Source of the DNA: Bacillus spongiae
GTDB lineage: Bacteria > Bacillota > Bacilli > Bacillales > Bacillaceae_K
Assembly: GCF_037120725.1 (NCBI RefSeq)
Contig: NZ_JBBAXC010000004.1
Span: forward strand, 1 to 64,000
Length of the DNA: 64,000 bases
Direction: 5' to 3'
The position numbers and the translations under genes were made by a program. The notes under the pieces were generated by a model that searched no databases, had not been told where the DNA came from, and saw nothing but the letters and a program-made list of their open reading frames with translations. Positions within the stretch are counted from its first letter, which is position 1. Every line of letters starts with the position of its first letter. This document shows positions 1-10,044 of the stretch, in pieces.

Positions 1-318
1 CTGTTCATAGAGATATTCTCTAAATCGGCTTGTCTGATGACAACCAGGCTTAACAGAATCGTAGGTTTCAGAAAAGACCTCGAGGCAGTTATGACAACGA
101 AACCGTCTTACTCGGATAAAAAGGTACAAAGGTTTATGGAGTAGAGCCAAATCCCTTACTTTTCTTGTTCTTCTGTCGTGTACAGAGCTTGCGAGAAACC
201 CACAGTAAGGACAACGTTCTTCTTCACATTTTTTCTCAACGACTACAAAATGAAAATTCGAACCATTTTCTTGTTTAACGACTTTAAATTCTGGCAAATC
301 TAGTGATAGGGAAAGCAT
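1..318 (-). CDS. ISL3 family transposase, N-terminal part, cut by the window edge
   Basis: The reading frame starts at ATG 318 behind an AGGAGG site 7 bases upstream and runs off the left edge, so only 106 residues are visible. They match the N-terminal zinc-binding region of ISL3-family DDE transposases: CPYCG near residues 36-40 and RCHNC near 74-78 form a Cys4 cluster, followed by the RFREY segment. Such enzymes bind the terminal inverted repeats of their element through this region. Whether the element is intact cannot be judged because the catalytic domain lies outside. No clear terminal inverted repeat was found to the right of the gene (320-480). Confidence 0.85.
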   Translation of the reverse strand, partial: MLSLSLDLPEFKVVKQENGSNFHFVVVEKKCEEERCPYCGFLASSVHDRRTRKVRDLALLHKPLYLFIRVRRFRCHNCLEVFSETYDSVKPGCHQTSRFREYLYEQ

Positions 319-499
319 TTATAAATCCTCCTAGTGTTTGTTTAGTCGCTAACATTATGACCAGGATTTTATAGATGCTTTCCTATTTTTATGGATAAAT
401 CACAAAATTTGGTGATGAACCTAAATAAAAGGCTGTTTTCTATAAATTGTGGCTTTCTTAACCATACTGTTAAAAGGTTAATATAATAGGTGTTTAAGT

Positions 500-759
500 A
501 TGTTGGAAAATGTTTATGAAGAGTTCAGCGATTTAACCAAATCAGAGCAATTAGCCTTATTTAACGCAATGAAACAAGACTTGTTACCAGACGAACCAGA
601 TAAAATTACGAAACAGTCAATGAGCGACAAAAACAGCGTGTAAAGAAGGGGATATACCACATTCAACACGTTAATAACTCATTTGAAAAACGAGTAGAGC
701 AAGTTTCAGCGTGTCAAAAATTAAATTACAAAACTGTTGAACTGTTAAGAAGGGCATAA
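500..759 (+). pseudogene. IS1595-family transposase relic, internally deleted
   Basis: The first 47 codons (500-643) read MLENVYEEFSDLTKSEQ and a stretch ending PDKITK, which resembles the start of IS1595/ISXO2-like transposases. After a stop the frame changes, and 630-759 encodes KGIYHIQHVN followed by a degraded tail, which is the conserved end of the same family (KGIYHIQHVN then a K-W-I-x-R-F region). The zinc ribbon and the DDE core that should lie between are missing, so this is a large internal deletion plus frameshift. A second, longer relic with the matching IYLI-HVNGYHKRLKKW end lies near 51.3-51.8 kb. Confidence 0.65.
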
Positions 760-794
760 AGAAAGACTCCTTTAATTAGGTAGTCTAATTTTGT

Positions 795-1094
795 TTACTT
801 TATTTGAGAACGGACACTACTGCCCCACGCTACTACCCAAGAAATCACTAGTGAGGCTACAGGGAAAATAATATTATAAGGTGTGTATGTGTAACTAATT
901 TCGTATTCAGAATAATAGTGATTCCTATACCAAGCTTCATATGTTTCATATAAGATGTTTAATAACAACGTTATTAAAGGGGCAACAAACACTTTTTTAG
1001 TAAGAAAAGATACGAATACCCCTAATCCAATCACTATAAGCGGAACAATGAACAACTGCATCAGAAAAGGGTCTATTGACTCAATAAATTCCAT
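795..1094 (-). CDS. Small membrane protein, possibly DUF2651-like
   Basis: Predicted protein of 99 residues with three hydrophobic segments: near residues 10-32, 34-50 and the C-terminal 75-92. The start is placed at ATG 1094 (MEFIES) because GGGAGGAAAGTT lies directly upstream; a longer frame from 1112 would translate that ribosome binding site. Organisation resembles small Bacillus integral membrane proteins of the DUF2651 type, but I am not certain of the family. It stands alone between the IS relic and the ABC operon on the same strand. Function unknown. Confidence 0.6.
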   Translation of the reverse strand: MEFIESIDPFLMQLFIVPLIVIGLGVFVSFLTKKVFVAPLITLLLNILYETYEAWYRNHYYSEYEISYTYTPYNIIFPVASLVISWVVAWGSSVRSQIK

Positions 1095-1184
1095 AACTTT
1101 CCTCCCTCCCATTTATCAGAATTATATCATAATAAATTTTATCCTTGTTTATTCAAAAGCAACAATCTTTAAGAAAACAGCCAA

Positions 1185-1231
1185 ATAAAAAAAGCTGACT
1201 CAAACAGTCTGTGACGACTTTTGAGTCAGCT
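1185..1231 (-). terminator. Rho-independent terminator of the ABC operon
   Basis: A perfect 12-bp stem (AGCTGACTCAAA at 1193-1204, its complement at 1220-1231) is followed on the minus strand by a run of seven T. It lies 70 bases after the ABC ATPase stop and fits the end of the 1300-3450 operon. Confidence 0.8.
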
Positions 1232-1299
1232 AATAACTACAATACGATAGGTTATCTTTATGTTTCAGTTCTTCTAGTAGAATTTACAGAATGACTTTT

Positions 1300-1995
1300 C
1301 TAATATATCCTTTCGCTACTTTTTTCTTCTACATGTAACTTTCCTTTAGAAAGACGTAATGTACAATCTGAAATCGCTGCAATAGATGAGTCATGCGTAA
1401 CAAGAATAATACATTTATTCTCTTTATGAGCAAGCTCTTGAAAGATTTTAATAATGTCAGAGGCCGTTTGCGCATCCACACTTCCGGTTGGTTCATCGGC
1501 AACGATTAAGTCTGATTGACAACATAGAGCGCGTGCTATTGATACACGTTGTTGCTGACCGCCACTTAAAGTCAATACTTTCTGGTGTGCCTGTTCAGCT
1601 GAAATCCCTACTTTTGCTAGCGTTTCAAGAGCAAATTCTTTTTTGTTTTTCACGTCTGATCCGGTAATTTCCATTGCCGTTAAAATATTTTGTATCGCCG
1701 TCATATAAGGTAGTAGATTATAAGCTTGAAAGACAATCGACACATATCTATTTCGAAACTTCGTTAAGCCGATGTCAGCAATGTTACTTCCTTCATATAA
1801 GACACTGCCTTCCTTTGGAACATCCAATCCACATGCTAGTGATAAAAACGTTGTTTTACCTGATCCTGAAGGACCAACAATACTATATAGCTTTCCTTTT
1901 TCAAAAGTAATAGTGAGCTTTTTCAATATATCTTGCGTTTGACTCCCGTTCCGATACCAATAGCTTACATCTTCCATTTGAAGTAATGTAGTCAT
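1300..1995 (-). CDS. ABC transporter ATP-binding protein (MacB/LolD type)
   Basis: Protein of 231 residues, normal length for the family that energises FtsX/MacB-like permeases. Visible motifs: Walker A GPSGSGKTT near residues 41-49, Q-loop VFQAYNLLPY, signature LSGGQQQR near 143-150, Walker B LIVADEPTG with the following SVD D-loop, and H-loop VTHD. It lies 15 bases after the permease gene, so the two are co-transcribed. The role is ATP hydrolysis at the cytoplasmic face of a mechanotransmission or export complex; the substrate cannot be deduced. Unlike many Bacillus systems of this kind, no two-component regulator is adjacent. Confidence 0.93.
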   Translation of the reverse strand: MTTLLQMEDVSYWYRNGSQTQDILKKLTITFEKGKLYSIVGPSGSGKTTFLSLACGLDVPKEGSVLYEGSNIADIGLTKFRNRYVSIVFQAYNLLPYMTAIQNILTAMEITGSDVKNKKEFALETLAKVGISAEQAHQKVLTLSGGQQQRVSIARALCCQSDLIVADEPTGSVDAQTASDIIKIFQELAHKENKCIILVTHDSSIAAISDCTLRLSKGKLHVEEKSSERIY

Positions 1996-2010
1996 TTTAT
2001 CCCTCTTTTC

Positions 2011-3450
2011 TTAATCTTGTTTCGTTAATATCGTTTTTGGCTGTAGGCGTAATACAGTAAGCGCTGGAAGCAATGTCGAGATGATAGCGATTAAGATACC
2101 AATTCCAGCTAATAGACCAAAATCACTAAGGGTGATTTGGATCATCAATTCGTCTAATGGATCCACTTCCGGCTGAGCCATCATTTGAGCTCCCCTTCTT
2201 CCCATTCCAGCGAAGGACGCAGGCTCATTCGTCGTATCCTCACTTTCAATTTGTTGCGTCAACAGCTGTTCCCCCATTTTATTTGCGACGAGGTCTCCTG
2301 TGACAGCAGATATTCCTAAAGCAAACATGGCAATGATGAGAATTTCAACGATAAACTGTCCGATTAATTTTCCTTTTTTCTCACCAAGCGCTAGCAATAC
2401 ACCCATTTCAAACTTACGATCTCGAATCGAGATCATCACGATGAGTCCTAATATTACTGCGCCAGCAATTGTCACTAAATACACGACATTTTCAGAGAAC
2501 GATGCAACACTAGTAATCGGTCCAATCATTTGTTGGTACAGTTGATCATTCGCATTTAGGTTGAAAACATCAAAGTCAATGCTACTGTTCGCTTCGACTT
2601 GCTCGATAAATGGATCAATATTTTTTGGATCATCAACATAATAGACAGCACTATCAATCGTACCTGCAAAGTCCTCACCCTTTAGTGTATTGACAGCTGT
2701 AAATGGCACGATTAATCTATTTGCAGGATCGAGAGCTGCGATGGACATACCCATATCATCTGTCGTTTCTGTCGTTTCATAAATGCCAACGATTTCGAGC
2801 GTTACACTCGTTTCTTCTTCTTCATTTATTCCTTGTACTTCAATAGAATCTCCTACTGCCAAATCATTTTCATAGGCTAGTGATTCTTCAATCAAAACGA
2901 TATTTTGATTTTCTTCACTATCCGTAATATGCTCCCCTTCTACTAACGTGGACGTAGACTCTGTAAATTCATCCAATGAGTCAGAATATAAGACCCCTTG
3001 AAGCGTAACATCACCCATCATTCCACCTCTCATTTGAAACCCTTGTCCCTGTCCCGTTTCTGTAGATTCTTCCTCTTCCGAGCTAGGGTCCTCCTCGTAC
3101 GGAACAAAATCACCAGCTAGTCCAACTGAAGTGGAGAAATAGTTGTAGCCTTTTATTTCTGAATAAGCGGTCAATTCATCCGCTTCATCTACAGCTATAG
3201 GCTCTCGTTCAATTCGTACTCGTTCACCACCCTCATTTCTTTGCTCCTCCATTGCTTTTTGCATATCAAACTCAAGTGTTACATCTCCTCCTAGACTTTG
3301 CCTTGCCAATTCAGCAGATTTCGTCGCAGCAGATTGAATGGCTAGTCCTGATAAAACAAAGACACAAATCACTGAAAAAATAAATATCTGTAGTAAACTT
3401 TTTCCCTTTCGAGCTTTTACACTTAACAATGCTCGCTTCATAAAATTCAT
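2011..3450 (-). CDS. ABC transporter permease, MacB/FtsX type
   Basis: Protein of 479 residues with the FtsX/MacB layout: one transmembrane segment near residues 18-40, a large outer domain (about 41-320, MacB_PCD-like, rich in Glu/Asp, with a Met/Gly patch around GFQMRGGMMGD), then three C-terminal membrane helices near 325-347, 365-388 and 447-468. A second Met-rich stretch (GMGRRGAQMMAQ) sits in the last outer loop. ATG 3450 has AAGGAGGAATT upstream. Such permeases act in efflux of peptides or antibiotics or in envelope signalling rather than import. Partner ATPase is the next gene. Confidence 0.9.
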   Translation of the reverse strand: MNFMKRALLSVKARKGKSLLQIFIFSVICVFVLSGLAIQSAATKSAELARQSLGGDVTLEFDMQKAMEEQRNEGGERVRIEREPIAVDEADELTAYSEIKGYNYFSTSVGLAGDFVPYEEDPSSEEEESTETGQGQGFQMRGGMMGDVTLQGVLYSDSLDEFTESTSTLVEGEHITDSEENQNIVLIEESLAYENDLAVGDSIEVQGINEEEETSVTLEIVGIYETTETTDDMGMSIAALDPANRLIVPFTAVNTLKGEDFAGTIDSAVYYVDDPKNIDPFIEQVEANSSIDFDVFNLNANDQLYQQMIGPITSVASFSENVVYLVTIAGAVILGLIVMISIRDRKFEMGVLLALGEKKGKLIGQFIVEILIIAMFALGISAVTGDLVANKMGEQLLTQQIESEDTTNEPASFAGMGRRGAQMMAQPEVDPLDELMIQITLSDFGLLAGIGILIAIISTLLPALTVLRLQPKTILTKQD

Positions 3451-3617
3451 TTAAAAAATTCCTCCTTCTTTTTGAAACAACCTTCGTATACTTAAAGACT
3501 ATAATGAGAAATTATGTCAAGAAGATGTCATGAACCAAAAAACTCTTTTGTTGAAATAGGACACCCTCTCCCGCCACAACCCCCGTTAGACATTCAACGC
3601 TATCTATTTTCTCCACA

Positions 3618-3656
3618 CAAAAAAACGAGTTCAGCCTATTTAACTGAACTCGTTTT
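3618..3656 (-). terminator. Terminator of the threonine operon
   Basis: A 12-bp perfect stem (AAAACGAGTTCA at 3622-3633 with its complement at 3645-3656) overlaps the thrB stop codon and is followed on the minus strand by a T run. The A run on the other side makes it potentially bidirectional. Confidence 0.8.
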
Positions 3657-4560
3657 ATCTATTTATCAATTTCGACTGTATCCCTTGTTCCTCCACCTTT
3701 AAAAGACGGACCGTTGTCTTTTTAAAATATTGTTGTAGCACTTCTCGCAACGCGTCACTTGCTTCCCTCTTCACGAAGCAAGCAATGGTAGGTCCCGCTC
3801 CGCTAATAGCCACACCACATGCACCTTGTTGTTTTGCTACATTTTCAACCTCTTCGAAATAAGGTATAAGCAGCTTTCGGTATGGTTGATGAAAAAGGTC
3901 TTGACTCATCAATTCCCCAAATAGCTCCCAATCTCTTTTCCACAAGGCAGCTAGCATCATATTGCTAATGGCGGATGCTTTCGTCGCTACGTCAAAATCG
4001 ATTACCTTCGGAAGAACAGCACGAGATTCCTTCGTTTTCATCTCGAATTGAGGGGACACAGTTACAATGTGAAGAGGAAAATCGGAATATGAAACGAGTT
4101 CAAAACCTTCGTTCAGCTGACAGCATACGACTAGTCCTCCATACAAGGAGGCGCCAACATTATCAGGGTGACCTTCAAATTCTGCAGCCAGTTGATGCTT
4201 TTGTTTTAACGTTAACTGTAATCCACCCACTACATCGACTAGCTCAATGCCAGCTAGCACTACTGCACCACTCGAACCGAATCCTTGAGCAAGAGGAATG
4301 TCACTGTCGATTTCAACAAAATACGGTTGTAAAACGACCGAAAATCTTTTCGCTATTTCTTTCGCGACTTGAATCATGTAATGAGTCTCATCATTTGGAA
4401 ACTTCGATCCCTTTGGTGAAAGCGTGCGAACTTCCCAGTGAGAATGAGGGTAGACGTTTACGTTTAAATAAAGAGATAACGCAAGCCCGATGGAATCAAA
4501 TCCAGGACCTACATTAGCCGTACTTGCGGGAACTGTAATCCGCCAATTCGCTTGTTTCAT
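3655..4560 (-). CDS. thrB: Homoserine kinase
   Basis: Protein of 301 residues. It phosphorylates L-homoserine with ATP to O-phosphohomoserine, the substrate of threonine synthase. GHMP-kinase features are clear: N-terminal [13 protein letters not shown], the ATP-binding loop [16 protein letters not shown] near residues 90-105 (most homologues have GLGSSAA, so two small substitutions), and the C-terminal motif [14 protein letters not shown]. The start ATG overlaps the thrC stop by 4 bases (ATGA), showing translational coupling. It is the last gene of hom-thrC-thrB, the same order as in Bacillus subtilis. Confidence 0.96.
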   Translation of the reverse strand: MKQANWRITVPASTANVGPGFDSIGLALSLYLNVNVYPHSHWEVRTLSPKGSKFPNDETHYMIQVAKEIAKRFSVVLQPYFVEIDSDIPLAQGFGSSGAVVLAGIELVDVVGGLQLTLKQKHQLAAEFEGHPDNVGASLYGGLVVCCQLNEGFELVSYSDFPLHIVTVSPQFEMKTKESRAVLPKVIDFDVATKASAISNMMLAALWKRDWELFGELMSQDLFHQPYRKLLIPYFEEVENVAKQQGACGVAISGAGPTIACFVKREASDALREVLQQYFKKTTVRLLKVEEQGIQSKLINR

Positions 4561-5621
4561 TCGCCTACCATTCCTCTAATATAGTCAATCGCTTGCTGAC
4601 GATGTTGTGGTAGCTGTGTTCGTTTACTTTCCTTTGCTATTTTAGCAACGGCTGGATCTTTTAATCCATTCCCTGTTAACACTAAGACAACCCTTTTACC
4701 AGCAGGAAGCTTCTTCTTTGCATGTAATTTTAAAACCCCAGCAAGTGAGGCACAAGATGCCGGTTCGGCAAATATTCCTTCGGACCCGGCAAGCAGTCGA
4801 TAAGCAGACAAGATTTCTTCATCACTCACCACATCTATCGTACCACCAGATGCTGTTACGGCTTCAAGAGCATACGTCCAGTTAGCAGGATTGCCAATTC
4901 TTATCGCCGTTGCAATCGTTTCTGGGTTCGTTATTATTCGGTCTTCTACGATGGCAGCAGCTCCTTCCGCTTCAAAACCAATCATTTTCGGTAACCCCGT
5001 ATTTTTTACCTTTTCATATTCACAAAATCCCTTCCAATAGGACGTTATATTCCCCGCATTCCCGACTGGTAGAGCCACGATATCCGGTGCACAACCAAGC
5101 TGCTCACAAATCTCATATGCCCCCGTTTTTTGTCCTTCAAGCCGAAACGGATTAAGTGAATTGACGAGAGTGACAGAATCTAGTTCATTAAACATTTGGA
5201 CAAGTTGAAGTGCTTCATCAAAATTCCCATGTATGGTGATAATCTCTGCACCATACATAGATGCTTGAGCAAGTTTTCCTTGCGCCACTTTTCCTGCTGG
5301 AATCACAACAATACACCTCATACCCATTCTTGCCGCATAAGCTGACGCTGACGCTGAAGTATTCCCCGTTGAGGCACAAATAACGGTATTACTACCTGAC
5401 TCCTTTGCTTTTGCAACAGCCACTACCATGCCCCTATCCTTAAATGAGCTTGTAGGATTGCTCCCTTCTAATTTTGCATAAAGATCTATTTCTAATCGTT
5501 CTGAAAGACGAGTAAGCTTGATTAGTGGTGTATTTCCTTCCTGCAATGAGAGCATAGGTGTATTATCCGTAATGGGTAAAAAAGAGCGGTATTCCTGGAG
5601 TATTCCCCTCCATAACTTCAT
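4557..5621 (-). CDS. thrC: Threonine synthase
   Basis: Protein of 354 residues, the usual size of the short bacillar threonine synthases. It is a PLP fold-type II enzyme that converts O-phosphohomoserine and water to threonine and phosphate. The PLP lysine lies in [11 protein letters not shown] near residue 61; the glycine-rich phosphate loop is [15 protein letters not shown], and the substrate region [16 protein letters not shown] follows the family. It overlaps hom upstream by 4 bases and thrB downstream by 4 bases, so all three are translated from one message. Confidence 0.96.
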   Translation of the reverse strand: MKLWRGILQEYRSFLPITDNTPMLSLQEGNTPLIKLTRLSERLEIDLYAKLEGSNPTSSFKDRGMVVAVAKAKESGSNTVICASTGNTSASASAYAARMGMRCIVVIPAGKVAQGKLAQASMYGAEIITIHGNFDEALQLVQMFNELDSVTLVNSLNPFRLEGQKTGAYEICEQLGCAPDIVALPVGNAGNITSYWKGFCEYEKVKNTGLPKMIGFEAEGAAAIVEDRIITNPETIATAIRIGNPANWTYALEAVTASGGTIDVVSDEEILSAYRLLAGSEGIFAEPASCASLAGVLKLHAKKKLPAGKRVVLVLTGNGLKDPAVAKIAKESKRTQLPQHRQQAIDYIRGMVGE

Positions 5622-6913
5622 ACGGTATCCCCTTCTTCCACACGATATACACTTTCGATTTTCACGACTGCTGGTACCTCTCGAAGCTCCGTCATAACCG
5701 TACGAAAATTTTCCCGTGATGCCCGATGTGTGACTAAAATAATTTCGGCTTTTTCTTCCGCTAATGGATGTTGAAGCACTTTTTCTAGGCTAACGTCGTA
5801 TGTTGCAAAAATTGACGTTACTTTTGTCATCACGCCCACTCCGTCATGAATACAAAACCGGATAAAATATTTAGAATAAATTTCATCATCTGACTTTAAA
5901 TGCTTTTGATATTGTGGATTTACAGAACTTTTCCCATTTACACCAAGACGCATATTCTTCATAACTCCAACTAAATCAGATACGACTGCCGTCGCTGTAG
6001 GTAAGCTCCCTGCACCAGGCCCATAAAACATCGTCTCTCCAACAGCTTCTCCGTACACATAGATAGCATTGTATTCATCATTTACAGATGCTAATGGATG
6101 AGCGTTTGAAATCAAAGTTGGTAGCACACTCACTTCAACCGCATCCTGATCTCTATGCGCATATCCGATTAGCTTCATCGTATACCCGAACTGTTTGCCG
6201 TAGCGGATATCTTCCCCGGTTATTTCTGTAATCCCTTTTACTTTCACATCATCTAACTTTATCTCCATTGAAAAGCCAAGTGTTGACAGAATCGCCATTT
6301 TCCGCGCTGCATCAAGACCTTCAACGTCTGCAGCTGGATTTGCTTCCGCAAAACCAAGCCGTTGAGCTTCTGTTAGCACATCATCATAGGAACGTCCTTC
6401 CTTTGACATTTTTGTTAAGATAAAATTCGTTGTGCCATTCACAATACCCATCATTTTGGCAATTCGATCAGAAGCAAGCCCCTCTACTAAACTCCTTAAA
6501 ATAGGAATTCCGCCTGCAACACTTGCTTCATAAAACAAATCACATTGATAGTTTGCCGCGGCTGCTAACAACTCTGGGCCATATAGCGCCATTAAGTCCT
6601 TATTAGCCGTAACAACATGTTTCTTCTGTTGTAATGCCTGAATAAGGTGCTTCTTTGTCTCCTCGACTCCTCCCATTACTTCCACAATAATATCAATCTC
6701 TGGATCGAGTAGTACTTCTGCTGGGTCCACCGTTAACATAGTGGAATCTACTTGAACCTCTCGTTCTTTCTCGATGTCCTGCACTAGTACTTTTTTTATT
6801 TTCACAGGACAACCTACTTGATGAATCAGCTTATCTTGGTGATTTTCAATGACCTTTACAACCCCACTTCCGACCGTTCCTAACCCTAAAAGCCCAATCG
6901 ATAAGCTATGCAC
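5618..6913 (-). CDS. hom: Homoserine dehydrogenase with C-terminal ACT domain
   Basis: Reduces aspartate semialdehyde to homoserine with NAD(P)H, the branch step to threonine and methionine. The NAD(P) fingerprint [13 protein letters not shown] is at the start, the catalytic-domain signature [14 protein letters not shown] is near residues 175-190, and an ACT regulatory domain ([15 protein letters not shown]) fills the last 80 residues. I place the start at GTG 6913, behind AAGGAGG; this gives 431 residues and an N-terminus aligned with known Hom. A frame can be read from TTG 6988, but that would overlap the promoter at 6988-7016. Confidence 0.94.
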   Translation of the reverse strand: MHSLSIGLLGLGTVGSGVVKVIENHQDKLIHQVGCPVKIKKVLVQDIEKEREVQVDSTMLTVDPAEVLLDPEIDIIVEVMGGVEETKKHLIQALQQKKHVVTANKDLMALYGPELLAAAANYQCDLFYEASVAGGIPILRSLVEGLASDRIAKMMGIVNGTTNFILTKMSKEGRSYDDVLTEAQRLGFAEANPAADVEGLDAARKMAILSTLGFSMEIKLDDVKVKGITEITGEDIRYGKQFGYTMKLIGYAHRDQDAVEVSVLPTLISNAHPLASVNDEYNAIYVYGEAVGETMFYGPGAGSLPTATAVVSDLVGVMKNMRLGVNGKSSVNPQYQKHLKSDDEIYSKYFIRFCIHDGVGVMTKVTSIFATYDVSLEKVLQHPLAEEKAEIILVTHRASRENFRTVMTELREVPAVVKIESVYRVEEGDTV

Positions 6914-6977
6914 CTTCGACCAATCCTCCTTGTTTTTAACAAGCAAAAGCATGTAATTTTCAAGTGAAAAGAGTGAT

Positions 6978-7332
6978 TTATGAGGCAATATTACTCCCCT
7001 TCACAGTAAAGGTCAAGTTAATATTCTTATTTTTCTGAATTGTTAATTTAATTGAATGCGCTTCCATTGTTGAATCCACTATGTTCCTTCTTGTTCCTCC
7101 TGAACAGTAGAAAAAATTTTCTCTGCTTATCAAGTATCGATTCAGAAAGTTCTCTATAAGCTTGTCTTCAAGCTCATTCTTACCCTGTATTAAGAAAATG
7201 AGTTCGTTCATTATCACCAATCTGTTCAACCACTTGATTCACGGTTACTTCAGTCATACCGCTGTGTCCAAGTATTTTTGCGTACTCCCTATCGTTTAGA
7301 GGTAGCAATTTGTTTCTACTTGGCTGAGTCAT
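6978..7332 (-). pseudogene. Unrecognised small gene, apparently frameshifted
   Basis: A 50-codon frame starts at ATG 7332 behind AGAGGCG (MTQPSRNKLLPLNDREYAK and onward) and stops at 7180. An overlapping frame (6978-7229, ending TVKGSNIAS) continues with similar composition, so the pair may be one gene of about 115 residues broken near 7190-7210. Neither half is recognised. The downstream end carries the hom promoter, which argues that this stretch is tolerated relic sequence. It could instead be two unrelated short frames. Confidence 0.3.
6988..7016 (-). promoter_or_regulatory. Sigma-A type promoter of the hom-thrC-thrB operon
   Basis: On the minus strand TTGACC (7011-7016) and TAATAT (6988-6993) are separated by exactly 17 bases. 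Transcription would begin near 6981, about 70 bases before the hom GTG. No T-box or other riboswitch fold was recognised in this short leader. Confidence 0.7.
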
Positions 7333-7530
7333 AGTTCCATTCGCCTCTGTCGTTCATTCCTATATGGAATCTACATAAATGATCTTGTAAAAAGAATACA
7401 TCAAAAAGGAGGAGCATGTAGACACTACCCTTGTTTTCCTTTTAAGTACTTTACTTTATCCGACACCTAGATGTCCTACCTTGTCAAAATAAAAACTATA
7501 TGTACAAAAAAGGGGAATATATATGAATAC

Positions 7531-7551
7531 AAAAAAACACCCCGAAGGATG
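7531..7551 (-). terminator. Short UUCG-loop terminator after a beta-helix gene
   Basis: On the minus strand CATCC-TTCG-GGGTG is followed by a seven-T run. It begins 11 bases after the stop of the beta-helix gene. An almost identical mini-hairpin (CATCC-TTCG-GGATG plus T6) follows the paralogue at 25.5 kb. Confidence 0.65.
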
Positions 7552-7561
7552 CTTCGAAGGA

Positions 7562-8506
7562 TTAATGACAAAGACCCAATGGATCACTCGTACCACATTT
7601 ATTTCCTTTAAAATGATTATCATCCTCATCTAGGATATCGAAAGAAACATTACCATCTCCATTATTGAATGCTTGATTAAAGAAAATGTTATTAATTTTA
7701 GAATTAGCATCAAGCAAAATCCCGTTTTCCGTATTCATGTTCACGAAATTGCGATTGACCCTACTAAAATTTGACTCATTAATGAAAATCCCATTCACAG
7801 TGTTATTATTTACGTCATTTCTTATAACCTTATTGAAATTTGAGCTATCTATTTCAATCCCTACTGACCCATTACTATTAACCGTGTTTTTTTTAATTAT
7901 ACTACGAAATGATCGAATAACGTGAATGCCCTCATCAAGAATATTCCCCCTGATATAATTCCCTACAATTATGTTGCTATTTGAATCTGATGAAATATAC
8001 CCATGACGCATATTATCATTCACAGTGTTTCCGTCAATCCTATTTTTATCTGAGCTATTTAAAAAAATCCCTTCAAGACTATTGTCATTAATAATATTCT
8101 CTTTAATGATATTTTTATCTGAACTGTCTAATCTGACACCAATCGCATAATTTTGGATCTTAAAATTATTTACCCTCACTCCTGTAGTATTTTCAATTAT
8201 GATCCCATCACCTAGAACATTTGCTCCATCAAGCGTGGGTTGATCCTTTCCTACCCCAATGAGCTTAATTGCCTTTGTACTTATAGTGACGTTTTCTTCA
8301 TATGGTGCACCTTTGTCCTTAACCAAAATAATATCTCCAGGATCAGCCATACCAACTGCATCATTAATGTTTTCAACTTCATCAGGTACAACGATCGTTT
8401 TTTCGTTAATAATCATCATCCCAATTAGAGTGAGAGTAACTAATATTAAGAGCGTGACAAAAACAATGAGAACCAACAAAAAATTGTTTCGTTTTGAAAC
8501 ACCCAC
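7562..8506 (-). CDS. Membrane-anchored right-handed parallel beta-helix protein (NosD-like), paralogue A
   Basis: Protein of 314 residues from GTG 8506 (GAGGTGA site). A single membrane segment spans about residues 10-33, so the rest is predicted outside the cell. The block TIVVPDEVENINDAVGMA then ADPGDIILVKDKG is followed by about eight coils of 22-23 residues of the form NxINDNSLEGIFLNSSDKNxI, typical of NosD/CASH parallel beta-helices related to pectate lyases. It ends in GNKCGTSDPLGLC, a motif shared with three other genes in the window (19.8, 25.5 and 28.0 kb). The fold often binds or cleaves polysaccharide, but no catalytic residues were identified. Confidence 0.85.
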   Translation of the reverse strand: MGVSKRNNFLLVLIVFVTLLILVTLTLIGMMIINEKTIVVPDEVENINDAVGMADPGDIILVKDKGAPYEENVTISTKAIKLIGVGKDQPTLDGANVLGDGIIIENTTGVRVNNFKIQNYAIGVRLDSSDKNIIKENIINDNSLEGIFLNSSDKNRIDGNTVNDNMRHGYISSDSNSNIIVGNYIRGNILDEGIHVIRSFRSIIKKNTVNSNGSVGIEIDSSNFNKVIRNDVNNNTVNGIFINESNFSRVNRNFVNMNTENGILLDANSKINNIFFNQAFNNGDGNVSFDILDEDDNHFKGNKCGTSDPLGLCH

Positions 8507-8663
8507 ATTCTCACCTCATTTTGAGCATTACATTTTTACATTTTATGAACGTAAAAAAATATTATGTTCTATAAACACATTGTTTCGGTAAATACATCAC
8601 TATCATTGTACCTTGAACTGAAAAACGACCAAGCTCATTCTACTTGTATATTTGGTATGAGAA

Positions 8664-9956
8664 TTAAGACGTTTCAGCTTTATGGGTTGCATCTCTCAAC
8701 GATATGGCTCGGATTTCCTTAGTAAAATACATATATATACTTATGCTTAGCAATGTTAATCCACCGATTAAAGGCAGCCAAAAAGGTGAAAGGATAGTAA
8801 GTAATGAACCAGAGAGTATCATAGCGATCGGTACAATAGCCTTAACAATCGTTAAACCAGTACTAATAACTCTTCCTCTTAACTGGTCAGGTACCATTCG
8901 TTGAATCATCGTTATGATAGGGATATCAACAAATGAAGAAGAAATCCCAAAGCCTACATTTAGTAAGCAATAAAAGATTGTATAAAAAATAAGGTGATAC
9001 GTTTGATTAAAGAGTAATGGTCCACTAATTAGGATTGTTAAACTAGAAATGATCATCGTCATAAGGATTAAAAACTTATGGACATTTATCATTGAGATAA
9101 ATTTCCCTATGAAAATAGATCCAATGAGCATACCGAGTGGAAATGCAGCTTCAATGATTCCGAAGGACAATGAAGGTAGCTTTAAAACATTTGTAATAAT
9201 ATAAGGGACTGGAATCGTTGATGATAAAGTGATAAAGAAGTTAACAAGGATTGAAAGGACGATAATGCCCCGTATTTTTTTTTGTGAGAAGATATACGAA
9301 AAACCTTCTTTCAACTCTAGGAGAAAGTGGTGCTTCTCTTTCTGGTGAGAATTTTTTTCATTGAATCGGAAATTGATAAAGCATTCACTTATACTTGCAA
9401 TGAAAAAGGAGATAGCATTTATTAAAATAAAGGTTTGTATATCAACAAAGGCAAAGGCCATTCCTCCTATAATTGGCCCTAAAGTATATGATAGTGAAAA
9501 GGTCATTCTTGTGATAGCATTGATCTTTATTAAATTTTTTTCATCAACAATATTCGGTTTAGATGATTCTATGCTCACACTAGCAAAGGTGCCTATGACA
9601 TTTAATAAAAATGTCATTACATAAATCGAATACAAATGAAGTTCATAAAGACTAATGATGTATAAAACAAGAAGCAACGCTCCACTTAATACATCACTAA
9701 AGACTAGTATGAATTTTCGGTTCAACCGATCTGTCATAACTCCAGCTACAGGTCCTAATAGTATGGTTGGTATGATGGATAATAGTAAGTTTGTTGCAAA
9801 TGAAAACGCCGAACCGGTCATTGTCAATACGTACAAACTAATAGCAAATGAAAAAACAAATGATCCAAATAACGACACAATGCTTCCAAATGAAATTAAG
9901 ATTAAATTTTTCATATCAGATTTTGGATCAAATATTTGAGTTAGTATATTCCTCAA
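8664..9956 (-). CDS. MFS efflux transporter (macrolide-efflux / MFS_3 type)
   Basis: Protein of 430 residues with about twelve membrane helices and a long central loop (FRFNEKNSHQKEKHHF) between helices 6 and 7. The loop GVMTDRLNRKFILV after helix 2 is the MFS motif A region. Sequence style matches the drug-proton antiporters of the MefA/YfiS group, which export macrolides and other hydrophobic compounds. The start is TTG 9956 behind GGAGGGGG. It is monocistronic, and no regulator is adjacent. A perfect inverted repeat at 10002-10024 lies in the upstream region and could be an operator. Confidence 0.88.
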   Translation of the reverse strand: MRNILTQIFDPKSDMKNLILISFGSIVSLFGSFVFSFAISLYVLTMTGSAFSFATNLLLSIIPTILLGPVAGVMTDRLNRKFILVFSDVLSGALLLVLYIISLYELHLYSIYVMTFLLNVIGTFASVSIESSKPNIVDEKNLIKINAITRMTFSLSYTLGPIIGGMAFAFVDIQTFILINAISFFIASISECFINFRFNEKNSHQKEKHHFLLELKEGFSYIFSQKKIRGIIVLSILVNFFITLSSTIPVPYIITNVLKLPSLSFGIIEAAFPLGMLIGSIFIGKFISMINVHKFLILMTMIISSLTILISGPLLFNQTYHLIFYTIFYCLLNVGFGISSSFVDIPIITMIQRMVPDQLRGRVISTGLTIVKAIVPIAMILSGSLLTILSPFWLPLIGGLTLLSISIYMYFTKEIRAISLRDATHKAETS

Positions 9957-10001
9957 TTTTTCCCCCTCCTTTATAGTAAGCTTAATTCATCGGGAAAGGG
10001 C

Positions 10002-10030
10002 AACATCAAGGTAATATTGATGTTTTTTTA
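10002..10030. promoter_or_regulatory. Inverted repeat upstream of the MFS gene
   Basis: AACATCAA (10002-10009) and its complement (10017-10024) are separated by 7 bases, and the plus strand continues into a T run. It could be an operator for the MFS gene or a plus-strand terminator. The sequence alone does not decide. Confidence 0.4.
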
Positions 10031-10044
10031 TATAATAAATGCAA

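Noticed and set aside
955-1188. 77-codon plus-strand frame
   Set aside because: Overlaps the minus-strand membrane protein, which has the ribosome site and helix pattern.
3975-4517. 180-codon plus-strand frame opposite thrB
   Set aside because: Antisense shadow of a conserved enzyme gene; no start signals.
6914-6988. Longer Hom protein starting at TTG 6988
   Set aside because: The extension would overlap the promoter and is absent from known homologues; GTG 6913 has the ribosome site.
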